A DNA stretch of 64,000 bases from Labilibacter marinus (GCF_001659685.2 NZ_LXYE02000049.1:50705-114704), one strand, 5' to 3'; counted from the first letter of the stretch, positions 27,901 to 36,057 are shown. The notes: generated by a model from the sequence alone, not told the origin. Program-made: numbers and translations.

Positions 27901-29184
27901 TTTACCCTTTCCTTCATTTATGGCATCAATAATAATTAAAACTCGTTTATTAGAATTTCTGCCAAATTCATTTAATTTATGTAAAAAATCACCTGATTTT
28001 GAATTAACCTGTAGCCTTTTAAATATCTGCGTCCAGGGGTCTTCTTCAGAAACAAAATGCTGGCCTAGAAGAAATATACTATTGTGGTCAACATTAGTTC
28101 GGATTGAAATTACATCACCAAGTAAATGTGACTTACCAATACCAGCTTCTCCATCTAAAATTAAATATGGCTTGTTTGCTAATTTAACTGCATTGCCATT
28201 TATGAAATGGCTAAAACTTGATAGTATACTATCAAATTCTCGAAGGTTTTTAATTTCATATCCATATTTATGGTAGAATTGATAATCTTTTTTTTCTTTT
28301 TGAATTTTTCTTTCTTCGTCTTGGTAAAAGTCTTGAATTATTTCAGTTATATTTTGTGCATCTTCAATAAGTTCCTGAAACTCTTTTAAAGGAAGGGCTT
28401 GAATTCCCGAAAATGTAGTTTTATTGTATAATTCTAGAATATCATCAAAGAACTTTTCTAAGAGTAAAATATGTTCCTTTATTTGAGGAATATCTTTTAA
28501 AACCTTTTTTCCAGCTATAATTAGATTATCAATTTTCTCAGTAAAAGATTTTCGGAATTTTTCTGTTCTTCCAATTCCTTCAAAAATTTCCGACACTTCA
28601 AGTTTAAAATTTAATTCAGGTGTATACCTCTTTCCTAAATCTAATATTGATGCCTCACATTGTTTTTTAAACCACACATTGTTTGGATTAAATACAATTT
28701 GCTCATTAAGTAGGGATAATTTCTTCTCTATGTTAATGATGGTTTTATCAATATCGAAGATTTTTGACTTGTAGTATTCATCAATAAATAGAGATTTTAA
28801 TAGTTTGTCATTGTTAATATTACTTACCAGTCTATCATAGAATTCATTTAGCTCTTTTGAAGATGGTACTATTATATTAGGATTCTTTTCAAGCTTCAAT
28901 ATTAATTGTTCATTTGAATATGCTGTTTTTAATAGAATATGCTTGTTAAACTCTTCAAAAAGTAGTTGTGAATGAAAAAAAGGAAATTTAGTCCCTTCAG
29001 ACTTAATAGGGTAATCCCTTTCATATTCTTCAATTGTATTAGAGATTACAATGGGTAATTGTTTACAATACTTTTTTGTAGGGAAAAGCCATTTTTTTAT
29101 TCTTCCATATCCTTCTTCTTTTAAAAATTGGTCAAGAAACTTTAAAGAAACATATGTTAAAGCTGTAAGTGAAATTGGATCCAT
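24964..29184 (-). CDS. Large STAND/NACHT-like NTPase, probable antiphage defence protein
   Basis: 1406 residues from the ATG at 29184; an in-frame TTG lies 33 bases upstream. It has three parts. Residues 1-300 are a helical N-terminal region with coiled-coil character. The P-loop domain has Walker A GEAGIGKS at 345-352, FLLGQHF at 372-378 and Walker B VLIIID (415-420) running into the conserved DAINEG. The C-terminal part, about 900 residues, is helical then Trp-rich (LVLKGNPEWAEPK, WSILGEKQIIGG, GRLEVSGALYL). From memory, GQHF, DAINEG and the GEKQ...LEVSGA tail occur in Avs-like antiviral STAND proteins, but no nuclease, SIR2 or TIR motif is seen at the N-terminus. It is a lone gene on the opposite strand to its neighbours and visibly more A/T-rich. 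No other defence gene adjoins it. Defence is inference. Confidence 0.75.
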   Translation of the reverse strand: MDPISLTALTYVSLKFLDQFLKEEGYGRIKKWLFPTKKYCKQLPIVISNTIEEYERDYPIKSEGTKFPFFHSQLLFEEFNKHILLKTAYSNEQLILKLEKNPNIIVPSSKELNEFYDRLVSNINNDKLLKSLFIDEYYKSKIFDIDKTIINIEKKLSLLNEQIVFNPNNVWFKKQCEASILDLGKRYTPELNFKLEVSEIFEGIGRTEKFRKSFTEKIDNLIIAGKKVLKDIPQIKEHILLLEKFFDDILELYNKTTFSGIQALPLKEFQELIEDAQNITEIIQDFYQDEERKIQKEKKDYQFYHKYGYEIKNLREFDSILSSFSHFINGNAVKLANKPYLILDGEAGIGKSHLLGDVISIRTNVDHNSIFLLGQHFVSEEDPWTQIFKRLQVNSKSGDFLHKLNEFGRNSNKRVLIIIDAINEGKGKKCWLNFINSFVEEVKSYEWLGLVLSIRTSYKKLIFPQDRINSLGVIEQTLHGFRSVEYEASKLFFDNYNIEQPNIPLLHPEFQNPLFLKLFCDGLNKSGLTRIPDGLQGISSIINFFINSINIKLANPNRLDYSERINLVKKSIEKVVLYKVENKVRYVPYEKAYEIVEDTVSIFINTRGFLDELIKEGIFSLNLFWNPDKDPEDGIYLAYERFEDHLMAQFLIEKHPKLELEFETEGQLYEYIQDEHAININRGLIDAFSIQIPEVTGIDFFNFVPAFKDNYTIIESFVESLLWRKIETITDESRDYVNEHVSSYQGTYDFFWETILAITAIPKHYFNAYSLHNHLMQFSLADRDAGWSQSLKYKYSDESTVKRLIDWAWSNGDKSHISDESIKLSSITLAWFHTTTNRQLRDCATKALVSILQNRLHLIVELLELFEDVNDPYVYERLFAVAYGCSLRSSNSEDLSRLSEYIFTKIFKEKDEIYPHALLRDYARGVIEYANYKGCKLSFDISIVQPPYKSLFPDKLPSNEEIDNKYKIDYGSKGFKQHHAAQNKILSSMVTEYGRGICSYGDFGRYTFQSALSAWDVDENALSNLSVKWIFDKYGYDSKKHGKYDNDLDYYGRGGATIERIGKKYQWIALHEMVARVSDNFKKYESCSFNNDKEDPYVGPWEPTIRDIEPSIILSKTGIYSEDEFSNFWWENRNIFNWDCSNSEWVKNREELPLYENLVQVKDTDDVDWLVLKGNPEWAEPKKIGEEKWDYAHKRLWSHINGYLVSESDFDKFKNWACEQDFMGDWMPKTNERSELFNREYYWSPAYKYFETEYYGGIEEQDVNDRNTGEFICKVIVPTEDYGWSKEIDKSKDDSVGFLKPCKRLFEKMNLEYSTNEGEFRNANGELICFDTHVYNNTKSYFLIKKDSFVEFLEENKLRIVWSILGEKQIIGGRTFDDNYVGRLEVSGALYLNNDTIEGAINTKTS

Positions 29185-29217
29185 TCTTTTTCTTTTAAGA
29201 AGCTTAAAGGTGCACAA

Positions 29218-29467
29218 TACATATCATAAGCGCAAAAACAAAGTGGCTATATATGTTAATCTGTATTGATTATTAATACCAGCTAAGGCTTATTTTATTT
29301 ACGCAGTGAGTTACCTATTATGTAAAAATCTAACTTTTGTTTTGAATTATAAATAAAGCATATTAACTTGTGTGTACTATTGAACTACAGCAATATAGGC
29401 AAGCGCAATAAAGGGTGAGCTTGGTAACGCAGCCTTTAACCGTGCTTGTAAAATGTAAACCAAACAT
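29218..29467. other. Non-coding stretch upstream of the STAND gene
   Basis: About 250 A/T-rich bases without a credible ORF, between the NTPase start and the tandem repeat. It must hold the NTPase promoter on the - strand. I could not pick a convincing TAnnTTTG box. Confidence 0.4.
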
Positions 29468-29719
29468 AACGAAATAACTGCTCTATGAATGGAAATATCC
29501 ACTTAACATACCGAAATTGGTGCTTACCACAAGGAAATACTCACTGTCGGCACCGAAATAACCACTGTCCATACCGAAATGCTCGCTGTCAGCACCGAAA
29601 TTGATGCTGTCGGGACCGAAATACGTGCTGTCCATATCGAAATTAATGCTGACCGTATGGAAATATTCGCTGTCCACACCGAAATGCATACTCGCCACAT
29701 AGAAATAAATCCCAACATG
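29468..29719. repeat. Degenerate 21-bp tandem repeat, 12 units
   Basis: Twelve units of exactly 21 bp run without gaps from 29468. The consensus is ACCGAAATnnnnGCTGTCnnC. GAAAT is present in every unit, GCTGTC in most, and bases 9-12 and 19-20 vary freely. Because 21 is a multiple of three, several frames stay open. On the - strand one reads as heptads of the type FGxDSxY and another as ISVxTxx; on the + strand 29510-29722 reads as TEIxAVH-type heptads. I do not call a gene from this. The array ends 33 bp before the 215-residue protein gene that starts at 29753. Confidence 0.9.
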
Positions 29720-29752
29720 GAATAGTCCATGTATAACTAAAAATAAACAAAC

Positions 29753-30400
29753 ATGAATCAAAAGCAGATGAACAGAAAGCATATGCTTGATGCTACGCTA
29801 AACTATTTAAACACCAACAATCCCATATGGCAAGGCATTGCTAAAATTGGTGAAGTAAAAAACAAGTTAAACAGTATTAGTATAGCTATAGATGCTGCTG
29901 CAGATAATCAAGAGGTATCGCAGGTAACTGTAGGAGGTATTAAGACGAACCTAAAACATACCTTATGCCAAAAAGCCGATATCATTAACGATTTGGTAGA
30001 AGTATTTGCACTAATGAATGGTAACGAAATATTGGCTTCAAAAATGACCGATAGTGCTTCTGATATATTTAAACTAAAGAATGATGATATGTTACGCAGA
30101 GTGAAATTCATCATTGAGTCGGCCATTGAAAACAAAGACGCCCTGATGCAAGAATATGGTTTAACCGAAGAGCAGATAGTAGATATACAGGGCGACTACG
30201 ATCATTATTTAACCTTACACGGACAGCCCCGTGAGTTCCAAATACAATCGGGAATGGCTACGCAATCCTTAGATGAGTTGTTTGAAGAATCGAGCAAGAT
30301 ATTATCAGGTCAGCTCGATAATTTAATCAAGATATTTAAACGCCGTAATGCTACTTTTTATGCTGGTTACCAAAAAGCCCGCATGGTGGTAGATCATTAG
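29753..30400 (+). CDS. Helical orphan protein downstream of the 21-bp repeat array
   Basis: 215 residues with no signal peptide or membrane segment. It is almost wholly helical by composition (MNRKHMLDATLNYLNTNNPIW; TLCQKADIINDLVEVFALMNG; KILSGQLDNLIKIFKRRNATFYAGYQKAR). I do not recognise a named family. Internal ATGs at 29768 and 29783 are alternative starts. It follows the tandem repeat closely, and the repeat could be its leader. Codon use resembles the core genes rather than the A/T-rich NTPase. Real gene likely; function unknown. Confidence 0.7.
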   Translation: MNQKQMNRKHMLDATLNYLNTNNPIWQGIAKIGEVKNKLNSISIAIDAAADNQEVSQVTVGGIKTNLKHTLCQKADIINDLVEVFALMNGNEILASKMTDSASDIFKLKNDDMLRRVKFIIESAIENKDALMQEYGLTEEQIVDIQGDYDHYLTLHGQPREFQIQSGMATQSLDELFEESSKILSGQLDNLIKIFKRRNATFYAGYQKARMVVDH

Positions 30401-30747
30401 GATTGTAGTAAAGAAGCTCTCCTTATTTAACTCTAAGCATTCATATAATCATCCTCATCGGGAGAGTAAAAAAAACAAGTTCTTTTACCATGCAAATGCT
30501 TTAAAACAATGCATTTATCACTAGCCCGAGGATTTATCCTCGGGAAATATGCGGCGCAAAAAAGGGCTTTAGCCCAAATATGTTTAGGTTAAAACCGATT
30601 TACTTATTTCTAAATTACATGGGATAAATCCCATGCCTAGTGATAAGTTATATGCGTAAAGCAAGAATATGGTTTTGAATATATCTAATAATGGGTTTAT
30701 TACAGCGCTAAAACATAAAGTTGTAGTGACTAATGCCTTGCAACAAC
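30401..30747. other. 347-bp gap holding a REP/BIME-like element
   Basis: No gene is seen. The gap is dominated by the four-hairpin element at 30515-30646. The rest is A/T-rich sequence around two convergent gene ends. Confidence 0.6.
30515..30646. repeat. Four-hairpin REP/BIME-like palindromic element
   Basis: A terminal inverted repeat, TTATCACTAG (30515-30524) and CTAGTGATAA (30637-30646), encloses four hairpins with 2-base loops. They are CCCGAGGAT-TT-ATCCTCGGG (30525-30544), GGGCT-TT-AGCCC (30564-30575), GGTT-AA-AACC (30587-30596) and CATGGGAT-AA-ATCCCATG (30618-30635). The right end is the diverged reverse complement of the left end (GGATAAATCC and CTAGTGATAA in common). This is the architecture of a pair of head-to-head REP units mobilised by TnpA-REP (RAYT) transposases. 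No such transposase gene is in the window, so it would be mobilised in trans. Confidence 0.8.
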
Positions 30748-31758
30748 CTAATTAAACCACCAATACATCCAGGTTAAGGTCAGGCTAATTCTTTCATCAA
30801 TACCACTATAAAAAGACTTTTTATTCTGAATACTCTTTTCGCTAGGGATACATCCAACCTCCATATTTTCTTGAAGACAATTTTTAAAATTTAGGTAAGT
30901 CCTGCTTGAGTGTTCAGTAGCAGTTATAATATTCAGGTTTTGAATATCTGTTTTATTGAAATACTCTTTTGCCCCTTTAGCCATAGCCAGAGTCTTATTA
31001 ATTGGACAATATGGGGTTTCCACAAGCCTTACTCTTGCGCTATCAATTCCCAGGTCGTTCAAATAGCATTTTACCGAACGTAAGTTTGAGATAAACTTGA
31101 AATTAAAGGGTTCTGCTTTTATAATAAAGAAATTATCTGTAGCTATAGAGTCAATATTTATTGAATCGATATAACGCTCAGAAACATATAAATTCCTGTC
31201 TCCCGTAGAAGTTAAATGATCATTATCAAAATAGATTAATACATGCGATAAAGGATCGTCTATTTTATTAGAAATATTGAATTTATAAACAGAATCCTTT
31301 TCGTTTACAAAACCGCTACCTATTAAAGTTTTATTGGCATAAATATTATAATGCGGATATGTATTGTCACCTATTGAACCACGCATTTTAATGCTTAAAA
31401 CGGAGGGGTCTTTCAATTTTTCAGAAGAAATTTCAAATCCTAGTATTCCACTCCAATACATAGAGTAGGTGTTTTCCCTTTTCTTTAATTTTCTGGCAGT
31501 ATTTAATTCTTGCAGACTTACTGTAGAATCTGGATATTTCATCCCGATAATAAAAATGCTATCGATGTTATTTTCTACAAAATAATTCTGTGCATCCTCC
31601 GCCACGGCATATGATGCCCAGTCCTCTAACAACAGATAGGACGAGTTGATGGGTTTATTATAGCTTAAAAAAGAGCCGGAAATAAAATAAGATAGTATGA
31701 TAAATAATACTATTCCAACTGGTATATATATTTTCTTACTCAAGAAATACTTACTCAT
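30748..31758 (-). CDS. Membrane-anchored protein of unknown function
   Basis: 336 residues. One N-terminal hydrophobic helix (about 10-30, IYIPVGIVLFIILSYFISG) is likely an uncleaved anchor, placing the rest in the periplasm. The remainder is a mixed alpha/beta domain with no catalytic motif I recognise. A segment reading MKYPDSTVSLQEL and a late NLNIITATEHSSRTYLNFK could belong to a Rossmann-like fold, but this is weak. It stands alone, facing the REP element at its 3' end. Function not assigned. Confidence 0.65.
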   Translation of the reverse strand: MSKYFLSKKIYIPVGIVLFIILSYFISGSFLSYNKPINSSYLLLEDWASYAVAEDAQNYFVENNIDSIFIIGMKYPDSTVSLQELNTARKLKKRENTYSMYWSGILGFEISSEKLKDPSVLSIKMRGSIGDNTYPHYNIYANKTLIGSGFVNEKDSVYKFNISNKIDDPLSHVLIYFDNDHLTSTGDRNLYVSERYIDSINIDSIATDNFFIIKAEPFNFKFISNLRSVKCYLNDLGIDSARVRLVETPYCPINKTLAMAKGAKEYFNKTDIQNLNIITATEHSSRTYLNFKNCLQENMEVGCIPSEKSIQNKKSFYSGIDERISLTLTWMYWWFN

Positions 31759-31936
31759 TTATGGTCTGAATTCTCAGATTATTGTATTTATGAAATTGCG
31801 CGTAAACGTATAAAAATTATTTATCATGCCAGTTAAGGAGTGGATATAAAAAAAGTAGTTTCAAACCTCCTCCCCACTCATGCTTCTTTAAGGAGAAGAA
31901 ATAATGAAATAGCACGTATTTCGAAAAGAGATTTAT

Positions 31937-31977
31937 CCAATTACTATGCATTGGATAAACCCATTCATAGTAATTGG
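31937..31977. repeat. 12-bp perfect inverted repeat with nested dyad
   Basis: CCAATTACTATG (31937-31948) and CATAGTAATTGG (31966-31977) pair perfectly across 17 bases. An overlapping alternative pair, ATTTATCCA (31931-31939) with TGGATAAA (31952-31959), competes with it. It lies in the 265-bp gap between two - strand genes, upstream of the membrane protein and downstream of the beta-helix protein. It recalls the GGATAAA palindromes of the REP element at 30.5 kb and may be a diverged relative. Confidence 0.5.
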
Positions 31978-32023
31978 CTAAATAAGTATTATAGCAGCAA
32001 TATGGCTATACACATTTAAACTA

Positions 32024-33895
32024 CTACCGTTTAATAAATTTAATCGATTTTGTTTCGAGGCTGTTATATATAACAATTAAATACATACCACTATTTAAAT
32101 GAGAAATATTAATTTGAGACTTAAGTCCGATATTTTCGTTAGTTATTAAAACCTTGCCATCAAGAGATAATATTTTAACATTAGTTATAGATTCCGAATT
32201 CATTGATCTAATATTAATCTTATTATCTGCTGGGGTTGGCCATATTACGAATTTCTCATTATCAATTTTATTGTTTGAATATATTTCTGTTGTGTTATCT
32301 ATCAAAGCTTTTTCTGAGTACCAACTTTCATGTCCTTCTGTTACATCATTTAAGTTATTCACCTCATTATCATAAGCTGTCACTACAATTTCTGTCAAAA
32401 TATCAATGTCGTTTACTACAAAACTAGTTGTATTCCCAATGTCAATGAAATTTTCAAAAGTAGATTCGTCTAACATATTATAATGAATTTTGTATCCTGC
32501 TACATCAGATTCTAAATTTGAACTCCATGATACATTTACACCATTTCCAGAAGGGCTTTTATAAACATTGCTCGGTGATGATATAGGACAATCAACATTG
32601 GGATTGTTAAGTTTAGGCTCATAATTAACAATTCCAACTAACGCATTATCATTCCAATCATATATTTTTTCTAATAGTTGAAAATTAGACAACCCATTCC
32701 AGTAATTACTCTCAGCATTAAGGAATCTATCTTGAATATCGCGATGATAGATTAAATAATCAGCATCATTATTTCTAATATTATTGTTATTAATTTTAGC
32801 AAACTTAGCAGTATTTATAAGATTTAGGCATGTATTACTGTATAGTGTGTTATACATGAACTTATAATTATTATAATCTGGTGGTGAAACTCCATCATTA
32901 TGGGTGTAATTTCCTTCTAGATAAATTAGATCGGCAGACGAATTATTATAGCATATAGTATTGTTTAATATTTCAACAATACCAATATAAGTTCGGTGAA
33001 TTAAATTTATGGCTAAACTAGAGTTTGTAATTATATTTTCAGTTAAGTAATAACTGAAAGGATTGTATCCACCTTGAATATCAATAGAAGTTAGGTTATT
33101 AATTAAAAGGTTATGTGCTATTGTAGCACCATTCCCATACACATAAACTGCTGTTTCACAATTTGATATTTTGTTGGAGTTAATGGTACATGGGTTTGTT
33201 GCACCCGATCCTCCATCGTTTGTAATAGTAATTCCAATTTTGGAGTTATTTATATAATTTTCCTGAATTAGTATATTGTAGGACCATATGTCAACATAAA
33301 TTGCATCGGTTCTATTGTTTTCAAATTTATTATTGAGAATATTAGTATCCCCATAAATATCTCTATAAAACTCAATTCCTTTATCATTATCCTTAAAGGT
33401 TGAATTTGTAATGTTTGCAAAACCACGACTTATATATATTGCCGCTGAATTGCTGTTAGTAATGGCAGTTTCATTTATTGTAATAAATTCATTACATATT
33501 ATAGTCCCTTTATTGCTTCCTCCATGCTCGAAATTACAATAATCTATTGAGCTCTCAGTTGAACTTCCATCTGAAAAGTATATAGACCCCCAGCTGCCAG
33601 GAGTAGCATTAGTTTTATTACTTTTGAAACTTATTAAATTAGACGATGTACCTTGCGCTATTAATTTTCCATTGACTTGAATTAGATAATTGCCATCAAA
33701 TTTTATTTCAACACCTGGTTCAATGGTTAAGGTAATGTTTGTTTGAACCATCACATTTCCAACAACTATATAGGGACTATTTACTTTTTGCCAAGTACTA
33801 TTTGTAGAGATGACTCCACTTACATTTGTTTGAGCATTTAGGCTTAAGGCAATCAATGCTATTAGACTTATCAAAAATTTTTTTAAAATTTTCAT
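32024..33895 (-). CDS. T9SS-secreted right-handed parallel beta-helix protein
   Basis: 623 residues. A signal peptide (MKILKKFLISLIALIALSLNAQ) leads into an Asn-rich series of about 20-25-residue beta-helix rungs (about 40-400, for example NLISFKSNKTNATPGSW, INNSKIGITITNDGG, NSNKISNCETAVYVYG). A fibronectin-III-like part follows (about 430-520, PSNVYKSPSGNGVNVSWSS). The C-terminal type A T9SS sorting domain (about 548-623) has IWPTPADNKINI and NSGMYLIVIYN. Such proteins are exported by the type IX system and attached or released at the surface. Pectate-lyase-like folds may bind or cut polysaccharide, but no catalytic residues can be picked here. Confidence 0.85.
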   Translation of the reverse strand: MKILKKFLISLIALIALSLNAQTNVSGVISTNSTWQKVNSPYIVVGNVMVQTNITLTIEPGVEIKFDGNYLIQVNGKLIAQGTSSNLISFKSNKTNATPGSWGSIYFSDGSSTESSIDYCNFEHGGSNKGTIICNEFITINETAITNSNSAAIYISRGFANITNSTFKDNDKGIEFYRDIYGDTNILNNKFENNRTDAIYVDIWSYNILIQENYINNSKIGITITNDGGSGATNPCTINSNKISNCETAVYVYGNGATIAHNLLINNLTSIDIQGGYNPFSYYLTENIITNSSLAINLIHRTYIGIVEILNNTICYNNSSADLIYLEGNYTHNDGVSPPDYNNYKFMYNTLYSNTCLNLINTAKFAKINNNNIRNNDADYLIYHRDIQDRFLNAESNYWNGLSNFQLLEKIYDWNDNALVGIVNYEPKLNNPNVDCPISSPSNVYKSPSGNGVNVSWSSNLESDVAGYKIHYNMLDESTFENFIDIGNTTSFVVNDIDILTEIVVTAYDNEVNNLNDVTEGHESWYSEKALIDNTTEIYSNNKIDNEKFVIWPTPADNKINIRSMNSESITNVKILSLDGKVLITNENIGLKSQINISHLNSGMYLIVIYNSLETKSIKFIKR

Positions 33896-34235
33896 ACATA
33901 TATAGTTTAGTTATTATTTAATTAAAGCTTTCTAACTATTATTACATTTTCTGGTACAAAAACATAGGTGTGTTTTCTTATGTTTTAACAGGCGTAAAGA
34001 TGGATAATTCTTATCATATGATCAATTAAAATATATTCTAAATATGTCAATCGTTATTCCAAGAAAGGATATCTTAAATACTAAACGAATTCCTTAAAGG
34101 TATTAATTTCAATATCCAATGCCTGTTATTAATCTAATATATAGTCCTTTAAATGTTATAATTTCATAAAATAACCACGCCGTAAACAATACACTCATCT
34201 TTTTGGTTATTTTTAGAACCCATAACCTAAACGCG
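33896..34235. other. Divergent intergenic region
   Basis: 340 bases between divergent genes, so both promoters must lie here. One dyad is visible: AAAACATA (33959-33966) with TATGTTTT (33979-33986) around 12 bases. Nothing else is recognised. Confidence 0.4.
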
Positions 34236-36056
34236 GTGTCAAAAAGAGCAGTTCTAAATATATTTTTCTTATCGTTTTGCCTTTTATTATGGAGCCAAGA
34301 AAATTTGGAGCTAAAAAAGGTTAAGTTTAAAGGTAATGGTTCGCTCAATAATTTATTATTAAAGGAACACATCACTTTTAAAACCTCGAACCTGATTACA
34401 CGCAAAATCCTAAAAAAGGAACCCGTTGTTTTTACGCAGGAATTATATAACGAAGACATTGAAACCATTAGAGACTTGTATTATAAGTCGGGTTATTTAA
34501 AAACCCAATTTCTGGCACCAGTTATTAAAACCACCAAAAACAATAAGTTAATCATCACCTTTCGTATTGTAGAAAATGACCCCACCCATGTTAGTGAAAT
34601 TAAATATCAGGTAAACGACAGTATTCCTTTTTCGAAGTATATCAGTAGCCAAAGCATCCGACATTTAAAACTACATACCGAGCTGAGGAGCAAGCACGTT
34701 TTTAATGATGAGCAATTCAGGTTCGACCAGAATTTAATTAATGAGCAGTTTAAAAATGCAGGTTATGCTTATTCTCAAACGGAATATAAGGTTCAGGTAG
34801 ATACCATCACCAACCAGGCTTCAATATTATGGAATGTAGTTTCAGATAAACTATGTTATTTCGATTCAACCACCATAAGCGGCCACAACAAGGTTGCCGA
34901 AAAGGATATTCGAAAGCAGCTCAGTTATAAAACAGGAGATGTTTGGTCGCAACAAAAGCTGAATACCAGCCAAAGGCGTATTTATAACCTGGGTTTGTTT
35001 CGTGTTAGCTCCTTACGAACCACTGAATCTGCTAAACCTTATCATTTACCGGTGAATGTAAAAATTAAGGAAGCCCCACGTTGGTCAACACAGTTTGGTG
35101 TTGGTTATGGTAGCGAGGATAAAATTCGTGCCTTTGGCGAGCTTCAAAAGTTGGGTTTAATAACTAAAACCGACCGTATCAATTTTCATGTGAAACATTC
35201 GAGTTTAGAGCCCTACCATGTTTATTTGAAGTATGCACAGCCTGCATTTATATCGCCCATTAACACCATGGTGCTTCACCCTTACACCATGCAAAAATAC
35301 GAACCAGGGTATAAGGTAGACCAGAAGGGTTTTAACTTAAGCTTTCTGCAAAATTTTAGCGACGAGCTAAACACTTCTTTTTCGTTTTATTTTGAAGATG
35401 TAAAACAGGATACCACTAATGTGGATGATATTATTGAGGAACTTATTCCGGAAACCATTTATATGAAGTCGGGTTTTTCAGTGGGATTAATATACTCCAA
35501 TGCCTTGCCAGCATTAGATCCTACTTCGGGTTATTCTATTGCCTATAACTTAAAAACCAATGGCATGTTATTTACGCATACCTATCCTTTTATCCGAAAC
35601 TTGTTTGAGGTAAAAAAATACCATGGTCTACAATATGGTTTAACGCTGGCTTTAAAAGGTAAGATAGGATTTGCAAGTACTACCAACGATAATCAGTTTT
35701 TACCTCCGGAAGAACGGTTTTATGCGGGAGGTTCGCACTCCGTAAGAGGATGGTCGCGTTCCGACTTGGGACCTAAAGATACGGCAGGAAAACCATTGGG
35801 AGGCAAGAGTCTTTTAGAAGGAAGTGTTGAGCTCAGATATCAGTTTATTCCCAAAACTACCTTGGCTGCTTTTGTTGATTTGGGTAATGTTTGGCTAAAG
35901 TCCTTTGAGCATAATCCTTTAAATCTGAAATATGCAGGCGGATTAGGGATAAGATACGCTACACCCATTGGTTCCATTGGTATTGATGCGGCACGACCGA
36001 TATTCGATAATAACAATCAATGGCAGTTTCATTTTAATATAGGACATCCATTTTAG
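34236..36056 (+). CDS. Omp85/BamA-superfamily outer-membrane protein, TamA-like
   Basis: 606 residues from a GTG start at 34236. This start places a signal peptide first (SKRAVLNIFFLSFCLLLWSQ), while the only in-frame alternative is a TTG at 34203 that adds a non-signal segment. POTRA-like domains follow (about 25-260, YNEDIETIRDLYYKSGYLKTQF and SGHNKVAEKDIRKQLSYKTG). Then comes a 16-strand-type barrel with the lid-loop signature GGSHSVRGWSRSDLGP and the closing strand NNNQWQFHFNIGHPF. The tamB-like gene starts one base after its stop, so the pair is translationally coupled and probably acts in outer-membrane protein or lipid assembly. Confidence 0.88.
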   Translation: MSKRAVLNIFFLSFCLLLWSQENLELKKVKFKGNGSLNNLLLKEHITFKTSNLITRKILKKEPVVFTQELYNEDIETIRDLYYKSGYLKTQFLAPVIKTTKNNKLIITFRIVENDPTHVSEIKYQVNDSIPFSKYISSQSIRHLKLHTELRSKHVFNDEQFRFDQNLINEQFKNAGYAYSQTEYKVQVDTITNQASILWNVVSDKLCYFDSTTISGHNKVAEKDIRKQLSYKTGDVWSQQKLNTSQRRIYNLGLFRVSSLRTTESAKPYHLPVNVKIKEAPRWSTQFGVGYGSEDKIRAFGELQKLGLITKTDRINFHVKHSSLEPYHVYLKYAQPAFISPINTMVLHPYTMQKYEPGYKVDQKGFNLSFLQNFSDELNTSFSFYFEDVKQDTTNVDDIIEELIPETIYMKSGFSVGLIYSNALPALDPTSGYSIAYNLKTNGMLFTHTYPFIRNLFEVKKYHGLQYGLTLALKGKIGFASTTNDNQFLPPEERFYAGGSHSVRGWSRSDLGPKDTAGKPLGGKSLLEGSVELRYQFIPKTTLAAFVDLGNVWLKSFEHNPLNLKYAGGLGIRYATPIGSIGIDAARPIFDNNNQWQFHFNIGHPF

Positions 36057-36057
36057 T

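Noticed and set aside
27701..28276. 191-codon open frame on the + strand opposite the STAND NTPase gene
   Set aside because: It is a shadow of the NTPase Walker region; its translation has no family features, and the opposite strand encodes intact P-loop motifs.
29468..29719. CRISPR array
   Set aside because: Constant blocks are only 5-6 bases, units are 21 bp with no separate spacers, and no cas gene is near.
29483..29782. 99-codon - strand frame of FGxDSxY heptads with a hydrophobic start
   Set aside because: Any stop-free 21-bp repeat keeps frames open. Three frames are open here, and nothing indicates which, if any, is translated, so the DNA repeat is reported instead.
29468..30400. Diversity-generating retroelement
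   Set aside because: The variable columns suggested one, but there is no reverse transcriptase and no template repeat in the window.
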